Shown here: piece after piece, positions 25,315-32,938 of the stretch | Numbering within the stretch: position 1 is the stretch's first letter | How the letters are laid out: every line of letters starts with the position of its first letter | NCBI RefSeq assembly: GCF_003014535.1 | Contig: NZ_PYGD01000003.1 | Coordinates: 186,001-250,000, forward strand | Reading direction: 5' to 3' | Length of the DNA: 64,000 bases | Source: Taibaiella chishuiensis | Lineage (GTDB): Bacteria > Bacteroidota > Bacteroidia > Chitinophagales > Chitinophagaceae | Position numbers and translations under genes: made by a program | Notes under the pieces: generated by a model | Databases searched by the model: none | What the model saw: only the letters and a program-made list of their open reading frames with translations | What the model was told of the DNA's origin: nothing

Positions 25315-25761
25315 CAGAGCAGTATATACCATTTACGATACCAGGACAGCCGTAAGACAGCAAAAATATAGAGGGGCTTATTAAGCCCCTTTCCTTTTTT
25401 ATACCCTTACCGGAATTTCTTAAAAAAAATAAAACGGTCGCTAAGGGTTTTAGGGAATATGGACTGTTGTATAAACAACAAGTCTTCAATACAAACAATT
25501 ACCATAGACACCTTCGTATGTGGAACAGGCGGTATCAGCTACCGTCCCGGGGAAGTGCTGTCTGTCCTGTAATATAGTCCTGTGTAATGACCTCTGAAAG
25601 CATTTGAGGATAACAATTACGGGCGATGGTAACGCGCTTTGTAGGCAAAGACCGGATAACCAAAACTTTTACTAGCAAGATGAATATTGCTGCTCTGATA
25701 GCGGCCCGGGAAGGGTTTGCCCTTTACAGTAGTGATGGCCTAACGATTATTTTTTATCCCT
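25315..25761. other. Intergenic region, 447 bases
   Basis: It contains the terminator of the RiPP operon near its left end. I see no housekeeping promoter box for the following membrane protein gene. A 30-codon frame (25680-25772) overlaps that gene's start by 11 bases; it is too short to support as a gene. Confidence 0.4.
25372..25400 (+). terminator. Terminator of the RiPP operon
   Basis: AGGGGCTT (25372-25379) pairs with AAGCCCCT (25383-25390), followed by TTCCTTTTTT. It lies 58 bases after the enzyme stop and isolates the locus from the next gene. Confidence 0.85.
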
Positions 25762-27441
25762 ATGAGCAATAGTAAAACAGAAGCCACTATGGCGAAAGCG
25801 GTACCCACAGTAGCCCCGGCTCCTGCAAGCCCGGCAGCATTTCAAGCACTTACACCCGGGGGGGAGCGTAAAGGATGGCTCACCATACCTTTTGTGCTGG
25901 TATGCCTGGTCTTTATCTTTATGGGTTTGCTCAATTTTAATGCCAAGCTCTTCCTGATGGGCGATGATGCCAACTATATCCTGGATGCCTACAATTTCAT
26001 GCACCGGCATGCTTATCCGAGGCAGTCGAGCCTTTATGGCCTTATACTGGCCGCGATCATCTTCCTGGCCGGTACCAATGTGGTCATGCTTAAATGTTTT
26101 TCTTTTCTTTTTGCTTTTACCGGTTTTGTTACCCTGTACCGTATCTGTTATAAACGTGTCGACAACCGCATACTCTATCCTGTACTCATTTACAGCGCCA
26201 TCAGCAGCAATATGCAGTTTTATACCAGTTCTACACTTTCAGAGGCCTGTTATATGATGGTACAATACCTGTACACCGGTTACTTTTTCTATTTTACAGA
26301 CCGGCTCGCTTCCGGCAAGGATATGCGGAAACACTGGATATTACTGGGTTTCGCAGGTTTGGTCATGTCGTTGGGTAAAAACGTGGCGCTTATCATTCCC
26401 TTTGCCGTAGTGGCCTATTTCCTGGTCTACAAACAATGGCGTTATGCCTTTAAGGCACTGGGCTGGTACCTGCTCTTTAAAGTGCCGTATGAAGTGATGT
26501 TGTACTTCATTTACAAGAACAATACCGGTTCCAGCCAGATAGAACAGATACTCGTTAAAGATATCTACCATTACGAGGCTGGCCATGAAAGCCTTGCGGG
26601 CTTTGGTATGCGGCTGGTTAAAAATGCACAGATCTACCTGGGGCAGGTTACCCCTAACGAGTTGGGTATTACTACGCAGGGCTGGACTACGCTTATTGCA
26701 ACGCTCCTGGTCATCTTCATCGTAGCGGCAGCCATGGTGTTTGCCTACAAAAGGAACCGGTACATTTTCTTTATCGGTTTGTATACCGTTATTCTTTCCG
26801 GGGTTACTTTCCTGGCCTTACAACCGGCCGTTGCGCAGGACCGTATCATCATCGTGCTCGTGCCTTATATTTTCCTGTTACTTTTTTACGGCGCGCTTAC
26901 GCTTGCCGACCGCTTCAATGCGGAGCATGCTTCTGTAAATCGCATAGGGTTTTATATCCTGCTGGCCTATTCCGGCTTTGTTACGCTTTCTAAAGCTTCT
27001 GCCACAATACAGGAGAGCCTGCCCGTACTACAGGAAAATCTTTCCGGTGATCCTTATTATGGTTATAGCCAGGATTGTATCAACTACCTGGAAATGGGCA
27101 AGTGGATCACAGAGCATATCCCGGAAGACCAGGTGGTTGCCGTACGAAAGCCCAACGGTATTTCGGTATACAATAAGGGCCGGTACTTTTTAGGGATCTA
27201 CAGTTGTCCCAATGATAAGGATTCGGACCAGATGCTTGCTGCATTAAAGGAACAGAAAGTGATTTATATGATCCTCGCAAGTTTACGTGCCGATCCTAAC
27301 GTAGCCAATCCCAACAACATCATTACCACGTTACATAGATACTGTGCCAAAATAATAGAGAAGTATCCGCAAGCGATTACGATCGTACATACTATAGGCA
27401 CGGCAGAACCTTGTTATCTCGTTAAAATAAATTATCCGTAA
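25762..27441 (+). CDS. GT-C-like integral membrane glycosyltransferase, first of a pair
   Basis: The protein has 559 residues. An N-terminal cytoplasmic tail rich in Ala, Pro and Lys (1-38) precedes about ten membrane spans. The first extracytoplasmic loop carries MGDDANYILDAYNF, matching the acidic GD-x-x-x-Y motif of ArnT/PMT-type GT-C transferases, which use lipid-linked sugars. A soluble C-terminal part (about 415-559) follows the last span. The donor and acceptor are not known. It shares its layout with the next gene (Ala/Pro/Lys tail, acidic first loop). The 175-base gap between them has no terminator, so the two may be one transcript. Confidence 0.65.
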   Translation: MSNSKTEATMAKAVPTVAPAPASPAAFQALTPGGERKGWLTIPFVLVCLVFIFMGLLNFNAKLFLMGDDANYILDAYNFMHRHAYPRQSSLYGLILAAIIFLAGTNVVMLKCFSFLFAFTGFVTLYRICYKRVDNRILYPVLIYSAISSNMQFYTSSTLSEACYMMVQYLYTGYFFYFTDRLASGKDMRKHWILLGFAGLVMSLGKNVALIIPFAVVAYFLVYKQWRYAFKALGWYLLFKVPYEVMLYFIYKNNTGSSQIEQILVKDIYHYEAGHESLAGFGMRLVKNAQIYLGQVTPNELGITTQGWTTLIATLLVIFIVAAAMVFAYKRNRYIFFIGLYTVILSGVTFLALQPAVAQDRIIIVLVPYIFLLLFYGALTLADRFNAEHASVNRIGFYILLAYSGFVTLSKASATIQESLPVLQENLSGDPYYGYSQDCINYLEMGKWITEHIPEDQVVAVRKPNGISVYNKGRYFLGIYSCPNDKDSDQMLAALKEQKVIYMILASLRADPNVANPNNIITTLHRYCAKIIEKYPQAITIVHTIGTAEPCYLVKINYP

Positions 27442-27616
27442 ATCTTTTCCGGTAAGGGGTCTGGCACCCCGGCAACTTATGGTCCGCTGTTTTCCCGCTC
27501 TTTGCCGTACACCGGCAGGAGTAAGGGGCAAGCTGCGCGGAAAGTTTATTGTCCATACCCTACGCACCTGTTATAGCCTGTCAAAAAAAATAACCGATAA
27601 TATCAATACAGTAACC

Positions 27617-29218
27617 ATGGCTCATCCCAAAAATCATAAAGAAGCAGTGCAGCAGCAAAAAGAGGCGAAGGTTGTGCCATCGCCCAGGATCGTGGCGCAG
27701 CAAGCTGTTGCAGCTCCTAAGTTCTCTGATTTTATCTTTAAAAATAAGAGCAACCGCCTCATCTTCGGAGTTGTGCTTGGTGTAGCTGCCCTCTTGTTGA
27801 TCCTCTTCAAGTACTGCCTGCCCATGCCCGACTTTTCGGCCGATTCGCATGGTTATGTGATCGCCGCAGCTGAAAACTTAAAGGTGTATTACCGCCCGCT
27901 GGGTTATTCCAAGTTCCTGAAGATCCTGCACAACATAGCGGAGTCTGCATCCTTAGTGGTTTTCGTACAATACTTCCTGATCGTCTGTTCCGGGCTCTTC
28001 CTGTTTTTTTCGATCGATTACCTGTATGGCTTCCGTAAAAAGGGCGTTAAGTATACGGCCCTGGTTTTAATGACGCTGAATCCTGCTTACCTGGTTGTCG
28101 GCAACCAGATCCTTGCCGACGGTACTTTTGCGGCATTCACCGTACTTTGGTTTGCTACCTTGATCTGGATCCATAAAAAAGCGCCCTGGTGGGCCCTGGT
28201 GGCCCAGGTTATTTTCCTGTACTGGTGTTTTGAGGTGCGTTATAACGCCCTTTATTATCCGGCTATTTCCGTGCTGGCCTTTATACTGGCGGTTAAGGCC
28301 AAGCCGGTTTACCGTTTTGTAGGCATACTGGCAAGCCTGGTTATTATTGCCAATACCGTCAACAGGGAAACGAAAGTAACCGAAGAGCAGACCCAAGCGC
28401 CTGTGTTTTCGGGTTTCAGTGGTTGGATGATGGCCAACAATGCCCTGATCATTTATAAACATGCGGGGGTGCAGGCCAGCGAATTTGATGACCCCGATAT
28501 GCAGCTGCTCGACAAATTTACCCGGCAATTCATCGACTCCATCTCGCCGCTTGGCAAACAGGAGCTGAAGGAAAACAAGCTGGCCTGGCCTTTTATGTGG
28601 GATCTGGGAAGCCCCTTGAAACAGTATGTATTTTATTACCGGCAAAAGTACCGCCGTGATTATTTCACGGCCTGGTACCAGGTATCGCCGCTGTATTACG
28701 AGTATGGGAAGAAGATCATCATGGATCATCCCGGCGCCTATATCCGGCATTTTGCAATACCTAACGCCTATTATTTTTTCTGGCCGCTCAAGGTAGAAAT
28801 GAAACAATACATGAACTATCAGAACCCGCCGGTAGTGCCGAAGGTTACGCAAAAGTGGTTTGGTTTTGAATCGGAAAAGATAACCGGCAGGTACCCGGGC
28901 GTGCAGGTGGCTATCGGCAATTTTGATGTGCCCCTACACGGTCTTGCTATGATCGGTGGTATTCTATTTCCCTTGTTATACCTGTTGCGCCGTACCGGGC
29001 AGGACAGCGACAAAAAGTCCCGTATCGCCCTGTTCCTGTTATGGACCTTGTTGATGGCCCTGACCATGGCGTTCAGTATCGTGGCCGGTCCTATCGTATT
29101 GCGCTACCAGATGGGCCTTTTTATCCTTTGCTGTGGATTGCCGCTTTGGTTCCTCGACCAGTTCCTGGCGGGCAGGAAAAAGACGGGCGGTGCGCTTCCC
29201 CAGGGTGAAGCCAGCTAA
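27617..29218 (+). CDS. GT-C-like integral membrane glycosyltransferase, second of a pair
   Basis: The protein has 533 residues from ATG 27617 (MAHPKNHKEAVQQ); upstream in-frame starts give an implausible basic extension. A cytoplasmic tail (1-45) is followed by a first span and a loop with PDFSADSHGYVIAA, whose Asp-rich SADS-x-x-Y element is the likely catalytic loop of a GT-C enzyme. About ten further spans follow. The last eight residues (ALPQGEAS) and the stop are encoded by the start of a dispersed repeat (see the repeat at 29192), so the natural C-terminus has probably been replaced. Substrate unknown. Confidence 0.65.
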   Translation: MAHPKNHKEAVQQQKEAKVVPSPRIVAQQAVAAPKFSDFIFKNKSNRLIFGVVLGVAALLLILFKYCLPMPDFSADSHGYVIAAAENLKVYYRPLGYSKFLKILHNIAESASLVVFVQYFLIVCSGLFLFFSIDYLYGFRKKGVKYTALVLMTLNPAYLVVGNQILADGTFAAFTVLWFATLIWIHKKAPWWALVAQVIFLYWCFEVRYNALYYPAISVLAFILAVKAKPVYRFVGILASLVIIANTVNRETKVTEEQTQAPVFSGFSGWMMANNALIIYKHAGVQASEFDDPDMQLLDKFTRQFIDSISPLGKQELKENKLAWPFMWDLGSPLKQYVFYYRQKYRRDYFTAWYQVSPLYYEYGKKIIMDHPGAYIRHFAIPNAYYFFWPLKVEMKQYMNYQNPPVVPKVTQKWFGFESEKITGRYPGVQVAIGNFDVPLHGLAMIGGILFPLLYLLRRTGQDSDKKSRIALFLLWTLLMALTMAFSIVAGPIVLRYQMGLFILCCGLPLWFLDQFLAGRKKTGGALPQGEAS

Positions 29219-29374
29219 TTGATGAGCTGCTTCGCTGCAGGGCTTCCTCCTTGGTAAAGCCAGCTAACTGATGAGATGCTTCGCTGCGCTCAGCATGACA
29301 GGCTTCCTCTCGGTACGCTTCCCCTAGGATGAAGCCAGCTAACTGATGAGCTGCTTCGCTTCGCTCAGCATGAT
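29192..29374 (+). repeat. CTGAGC-type dispersed repeat, three partial copies
   Basis: Copies of GAAGCCAGCTAACTGATGAG followed by CTGCTTCGCT(T/G)CGCTCAGCATGA occur at about 29207, 29257 and 29331. On the reverse strand it reads TCATGCTGAGCG-(C/A)AGCGAAGCATCT, the same family as the 81-bp array at 61789 but in opposite orientation. The first copy begins inside the preceding gene. Confidence 0.75.
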
Positions 29375-29383
29375 ATATTTACC

Positions 29384-29416
29384 AAAAAAGCCATCCCGCA
29401 AGGGATGGCTTTCTTA
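29384..29416. terminator. Bidirectional terminator between the GT-C gene and lpd
   Basis: AAAGCCATCCC (29387-29397) pairs with GGGATGGCTTT (29402-29412) over a GCAA loop, with an A-run on the left and a T-rich right side. It can serve the convergent GT-C and lpd genes. Confidence 0.85.
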
Positions 29417-29417
29417 T

Positions 29418-29529
29418 ATCTAAAATCTCACATCTCATAGCTAGCATCTCATATCTCACATCTCATATCTCACATCTAACATCTTATATCTAAAATCTAA
29501 CATCTCATATCTAGCATCTCATATCTCAA
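29418..29529 (+). repeat. Heptamer tandem array ATCTMAY, 16 units
   Basis: Sixteen consecutive 7-base units (ATCTAAA, ATCTCAC, ATCTCAT, AGCTAGC ...) fill the space without a break in phase. It ends 8 bases before the lpd stop codon. The same heptamer family occurs at 55882 and, inverted, at 61747. Confidence 0.85.
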
Positions 29530-29536
29530 CACCAGC

Positions 29537-30943
29537 TTACAGGTGAATCGCTTCGCCCAGGGCTACTTCGATGGCGTCTTTCACTGCTTCGCTCATGGTC
29601 GGGTGCGGGAAGATCGTATCCAGCTGCTCGTGCCATGTGGTTTCCAGTTTGCGGGCAGTAACGGTTTCAGAGATGATCTCGGTTACGTTTGCGCCGATCA
29701 TATGGGTGCCTAACCATTCGCCGTATTTAGCGTCGAATACTACTTTTACAAAACCTTCGGTAGCACCTGCTGCGCTTGCTTTACCGCTGGCAGAGAATGG
29801 GAATTTACCCACTTTGATTTCGTAACCGGCTTCTTTGGCTTGTTTTTCAGTCATACCTACAGAAGCGATTTCCGGTGTGCAATACGTACAGCCCGGTACA
29901 TTACCGTAATCCAGCGGTTCTGGCTGGTGGTCGAATTTGCCTTCTTTTTTAGCGATGGCTTCGATACAGATCACGGCTTCTTTCATGGCAACGTGTGCCA
30001 GTGCCTGGCCCGGTACGATATCGCCGATAGCGTAGATGCCGTCTACATTGGTTTTGTAGTAAGGGTCGACAGTTACGCGACCTTTATCGGTTGCGATGTT
30101 CAGCGTTTCCAGGCCGATATTTTCCAGGTTGGTCGTCACGCCTACAGCGCTCAGCAGGATGTCCGCCTCGAGGGTTACTTCGCCGGTTGCTGTTTTAACG
30201 GTTGCTTTTACGCCATTGCCCGTTGTATCTACTTTTTCAACAGAAGCATTGGTCATCACTTCGATACCTTTCTTCTTGAATGATTTTTCCAGTTCTTTGG
30301 AGATATCTTCGTCTTCAACCGGTACGATGCGTGGCATGAACTCAACAATCGTTACTTTAGTACCGATCGTGTGGTAGAAATAACCGAATTCAACGCCGAT
30401 AGCACCGCTACCTACCACGATCATAGATTTTGGTTGCTGTGGCAGTACCATTGCTTCGCGGTAGCCGATCACTTTTTTACCGTCGATAGGCAGGTTGGGT
30501 AATTCCCTGCTGCGGCCGCCGGTAGCCAGCACCACGTGCTTGGCCTGGTGTGCGGTTACTTTACCTTCAGCATCGGTAACTTCTACTTCTTTCTTTGCAT
30601 TTAACTTTCCGTGTCCTGCCAGAACATCAATTTTGTTCTTTTTCATCAGGAACTGGATGCCTTTACTCATCTTATCGGCAACACCGCGGCTGCGTTTGAT
30701 CACCTTTTCAAAATCCACTTTAGAATCGCCTACTTCGATGCCGTAATCCTGGGAATGGCTGATATATTCAAATACCTGGGCTGATTTCAACAAAGCTTTG
30801 GTTGGGATACAACCCCAGTTCAGACAGATACCACCCAGATTTTCTTTTTCCACGATAGCCGTTTTGAAGCCTAATTGTGAAGCGCGGATAGCGGCAACAT
30901 AGCCACCCGGACCACTGCCTACTACGATTACATCGTATGCCAT
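29537..30943 (-). CDS. lpdA: Dihydrolipoyl dehydrogenase (E3)
   Basis: The protein has 468 residues, typical for E3. FAD binding is by VVGSGPGGYVAAI (8-20). The redox disulfide is Cys40/Cys45 in GGICLNWGCIPTK. NAD binding is by IVVGSGAIGVEFG (about 174-186), and the C-terminal active-site pair is His447/Glu452 in HPTMSE. It reoxidises the lipoyl arms of 2-oxo-acid dehydrogenases and the glycine cleavage system with NAD+. It is probably the partner of the E2 at 18713, although the two genes are 9 kb apart. It has its own -7 box. Confidence 0.97.
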   Translation of the reverse strand: MAYDVIVVGSGPGGYVAAIRASQLGFKTAIVEKENLGGICLNWGCIPTKALLKSAQVFEYISHSQDYGIEVGDSKVDFEKVIKRSRGVADKMSKGIQFLMKKNKIDVLAGHGKLNAKKEVEVTDAEGKVTAHQAKHVVLATGGRSRELPNLPIDGKKVIGYREAMVLPQQPKSMIVVGSGAIGVEFGYFYHTIGTKVTIVEFMPRIVPVEDEDISKELEKSFKKKGIEVMTNASVEKVDTTGNGVKATVKTATGEVTLEADILLSAVGVTTNLENIGLETLNIATDKGRVTVDPYYKTNVDGIYAIGDIVPGQALAHVAMKEAVICIEAIAKKEGKFDHQPEPLDYGNVPGCTYCTPEIASVGMTEKQAKEAGYEIKVGKFPFSASGKASAAGATEGFVKVVFDAKYGEWLGTHMIGANVTEIISETVTARKLETTWHEQLDTIFPHPTMSEAVKDAIEVALGEAIHL

Positions 30944-30984
30944 AAGAGTATAAATTGATTGATTTTTTGAATTAAAATGCAGGG

Positions 30985-30992
30985 CAAATGTA
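30985..30992 (-). promoter_or_regulatory. -7 promoter box TACATTTG for lpdA
   Basis: Minus strand TACATTTG, 41 bases before the ATG at 30943. The rest of the 302-base gap (30944-31245) contains only this and the divergent box at 31215. Confidence 0.5.
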
Positions 30993-31214
30993 GGTAATAA
31001 AATGTAAAACAGGGAATAGTTTGCCGGGGGGCGGGCGAATTACGAAATTCTTAAATCCGGGATACCTGGTTTTGAAAAACAGGTATTATAAAGATGTGAT
31101 GTTTATATGTAAATAAAATCACTTATTGGAGTTGCGTGTTGATTTTGCTGGCCTGGTCTTGATTGCTGCTATTATAAATATATACCTTCTTTTACATCCT
31201 TTTGTCGCTTAGCT

Positions 31215-31222
31215 TACTTTTG
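31215..31222 (+). promoter_or_regulatory. -7 promoter box TACTTTTG
   Basis: TACTTTTG lies 24 bases before the ATG at 31246. A TTTT about 21 bases upstream is the best -33 candidate. Confidence 0.5.
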
Positions 31223-31245
31223 CGGCCACCTAAAAAACGAAACCC

Positions 31246-32235
31246 ATGAAAAGAGCGCTACTCGTAGCTTGTCTATCCGCTGTTGCCGGCTTAAGCCAGG
31301 CGCAGCCTGTTATCGAATCGGCGGAGTTCGATTACTTGGCCGTTCCCAATTTCGATTGTAAAAACTTTCTAAGCATGACGGCTATCGATCCTGGTCCTGC
31401 GGGCGCTGATGTTACCTGGGACTTCAGCAGCCGTAAGCTGGTAGCCGGTATTCGTTATACGGCCGCGGCCTGCCCGGGAGACAGTGATTGCGGCACCTTC
31501 GCTACGGCAAACCAGGTCCTTAAAACGAACATTTCGACGAAAGTGTTCTTTGCCAAATCGGCTACCGAACTGAACCAGGTCGGCGAATTCTCGCCTTCCA
31601 GCTTCTCATTTTCAGATCCGATGAAAATGCTCGAGTTCCCTATCGCCTACAACCAAGCCTATTCCGATAACTTTTTCGGCAGCGGGGTAGTTGGTATGCG
31701 GTCGGGTTCGGTAAATAGTATCATCGACGGTTACGGCACACTCAAAACGCCCGCCGGCACCTATTACAATGTATTGCGGCAAAAGCTGGTGGAAAATACG
31801 GTCGCACTGACCTCCGGTCAGGCAATACAGATGCGGATAACCCATTATTACTGGATGGCGGCAAACCAGCATCATTATATTATGAGCCTCATCGTTAACG
31901 AAACCATCAACTCGTCGGCGCCCCCGGTTTATGCTTTCTCCTATGTTAGCCCGGAATCGGGCACTTCGATAGAAGACAAGGAAACACTGGCTGCAACGGT
32001 TAGCCTGTATCCCAACCCTGCAAGCAGCAGTTTTACCATTAAAACCGGGCACCTGGCGGCTAAAGCAGTAACGGTTTACAACCTGCTGGGACAACGTATG
32101 CTGCAACGCGCATGCGCAGGTAAAAATGCCGGCGCAGCGCTGACGCTGGATAACCTGCAACTGGCGCCCGGCTGCTATTTTGTAAAGATCGACACCGACA
32201 AAGGTATTGTTACCAAACAGGTAGTGATTCGATAA
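31246..32235 (+). CDS. Secreted protein with T9SS type A sorting domain
   Basis: The protein has 329 residues. A Sec signal peptide ends near LSQAQ-P (residue 20). The central part is beta-rich with four early cysteines (FDCKNF, AACPGDSDCGTF) and no recognised catalytic motif. The last 75 residues are the Por-type sorting domain: VSLYPNPASSSFTIK, VYNLLGQRML and the closing PGCYFVKI...KQVVIR. This directs type IX export and anchoring. Function of the passenger is unknown. A perfect terminator follows. Confidence 0.85.
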   Translation: MKRALLVACLSAVAGLSQAQPVIESAEFDYLAVPNFDCKNFLSMTAIDPGPAGADVTWDFSSRKLVAGIRYTAAACPGDSDCGTFATANQVLKTNISTKVFFAKSATELNQVGEFSPSSFSFSDPMKMLEFPIAYNQAYSDNFFGSGVVGMRSGSVNSIIDGYGTLKTPAGTYYNVLRQKLVENTVALTSGQAIQMRITHYYWMAANQHHYIMSLIVNETINSSAPPVYAFSYVSPESGTSIEDKETLAATVSLYPNPASSSFTIKTGHLAAKAVTVYNLLGQRMLQRACAGKNAGAALTLDNLQLAPGCYFVKIDTDKGIVTKQVVIR

Positions 32236-32254
32236 TCCTTATTACTGGTATAGG

Positions 32255-32284
32255 AGGAGCTGCGTCACTGCAGCTCCTTTTTTT
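32255..32284 (+). terminator. Terminator of the T9SS type A gene
   Basis: AGGAGCTGC (32255-32263) pairs with GCAGCTCCT (32270-32278), followed by seven T. Confidence 0.9.
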
Positions 32285-32359
32285 ATGGAAGGGGAGGTAG
32301 TATACCTGGCAACTTTTTGCCGTTAGCGCTGTTCTGTAAATGAACCAAAACCGCGACCA

Positions 32360-32833
32360 ATGGCAACAGGAGAGGATAGCATGGATTTGCAGACGGTACC
32401 TTATGTGGATTTAAAACGGTATCTGGGCAAATGGTATGACATTGCCAGTTTCCCGCAGCGTTTCCAGAAGGGCTGTCGCTGCACCACTGCCGAATACAGC
32501 AGCAACGAGGATGGGTCTATAAAAGTGGTGAACCGCTGCAGGGTGGCAGGTAAGGAGAAAGTGCGTACCGCGAAAGCGAAGGTTAAAGACAAAAAAACGA
32601 ACGCCAAGCTCTCCGTACAGTTTTTCTGGCCTTTTACCGGTAAATACTGGATCATCGACCTGGCCGGCGATTACAGTTATGCCGTAGTAGGGCATCCCAG
32701 CCGCAACTACCTCTGGATATTGTCGCGGCAACCCGTGATGGAGGCCGCGGTATACCAGGGTATACTGGACCGCCTCCGGCTGCAGGGCTACGATATTTCC
32801 CGGCTCGAAAAAACACCCCAGGACTGCAGTTAA
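32360..32833 (+). CDS. Bacterial lipocalin
   Basis: The protein has 157 residues. The lipocalin first conserved region is LKRYLGKWYDIASFP (the G-x-W motif at about residues 22-24), and the barrel continues to YAVVGHPSRNYLWILSR, the second conserved region. This matches the Blc family, which binds lysophospholipid or fatty acid. Unlike E. coli Blc there is no signal peptide or lipobox from the chosen ATG, so it may be cytoplasmic or the start may be wrong, though no upstream signal-coding sequence is visible. It sits alone between terminator-separated genes. Confidence 0.85.
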   Translation: MATGEDSMDLQTVPYVDLKRYLGKWYDIASFPQRFQKGCRCTTAEYSSNEDGSIKVVNRCRVAGKEKVRTAKAKVKDKKTNAKLSVQFFWPFTGKYWIIDLAGDYSYAVVGHPSRNYLWILSRQPVMEAAVYQGILDRLRLQGYDISRLEKTPQDCS

Positions 32834-32887
32834 GCGCCCGTGCACAGATTACCTGGCGGCTATTGCCCATCTTCCATAATATTGTTA

Positions 32888-32895
32888 TAATTTTG
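32888..32895 (+). promoter_or_regulatory. -7 promoter box TAATTTTG for the ABC-F gene
   Basis: TAATTTTG lies 43 bases before the ATG at 32939. A TTG about 22 bases upstream is a plausible -33 element. Confidence 0.5.
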
Positions 32896-32938
32896 CACCT
32901 CATTTAAAAATAGCCCTGCCTGGCAGGGTCTGAGGTAT

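Noticed and set aside
25680-25772. 30-codon frame overlapping the first GT-C gene start
   Set aside because: It could be a leader peptide, but no evidence beyond overlap exists.
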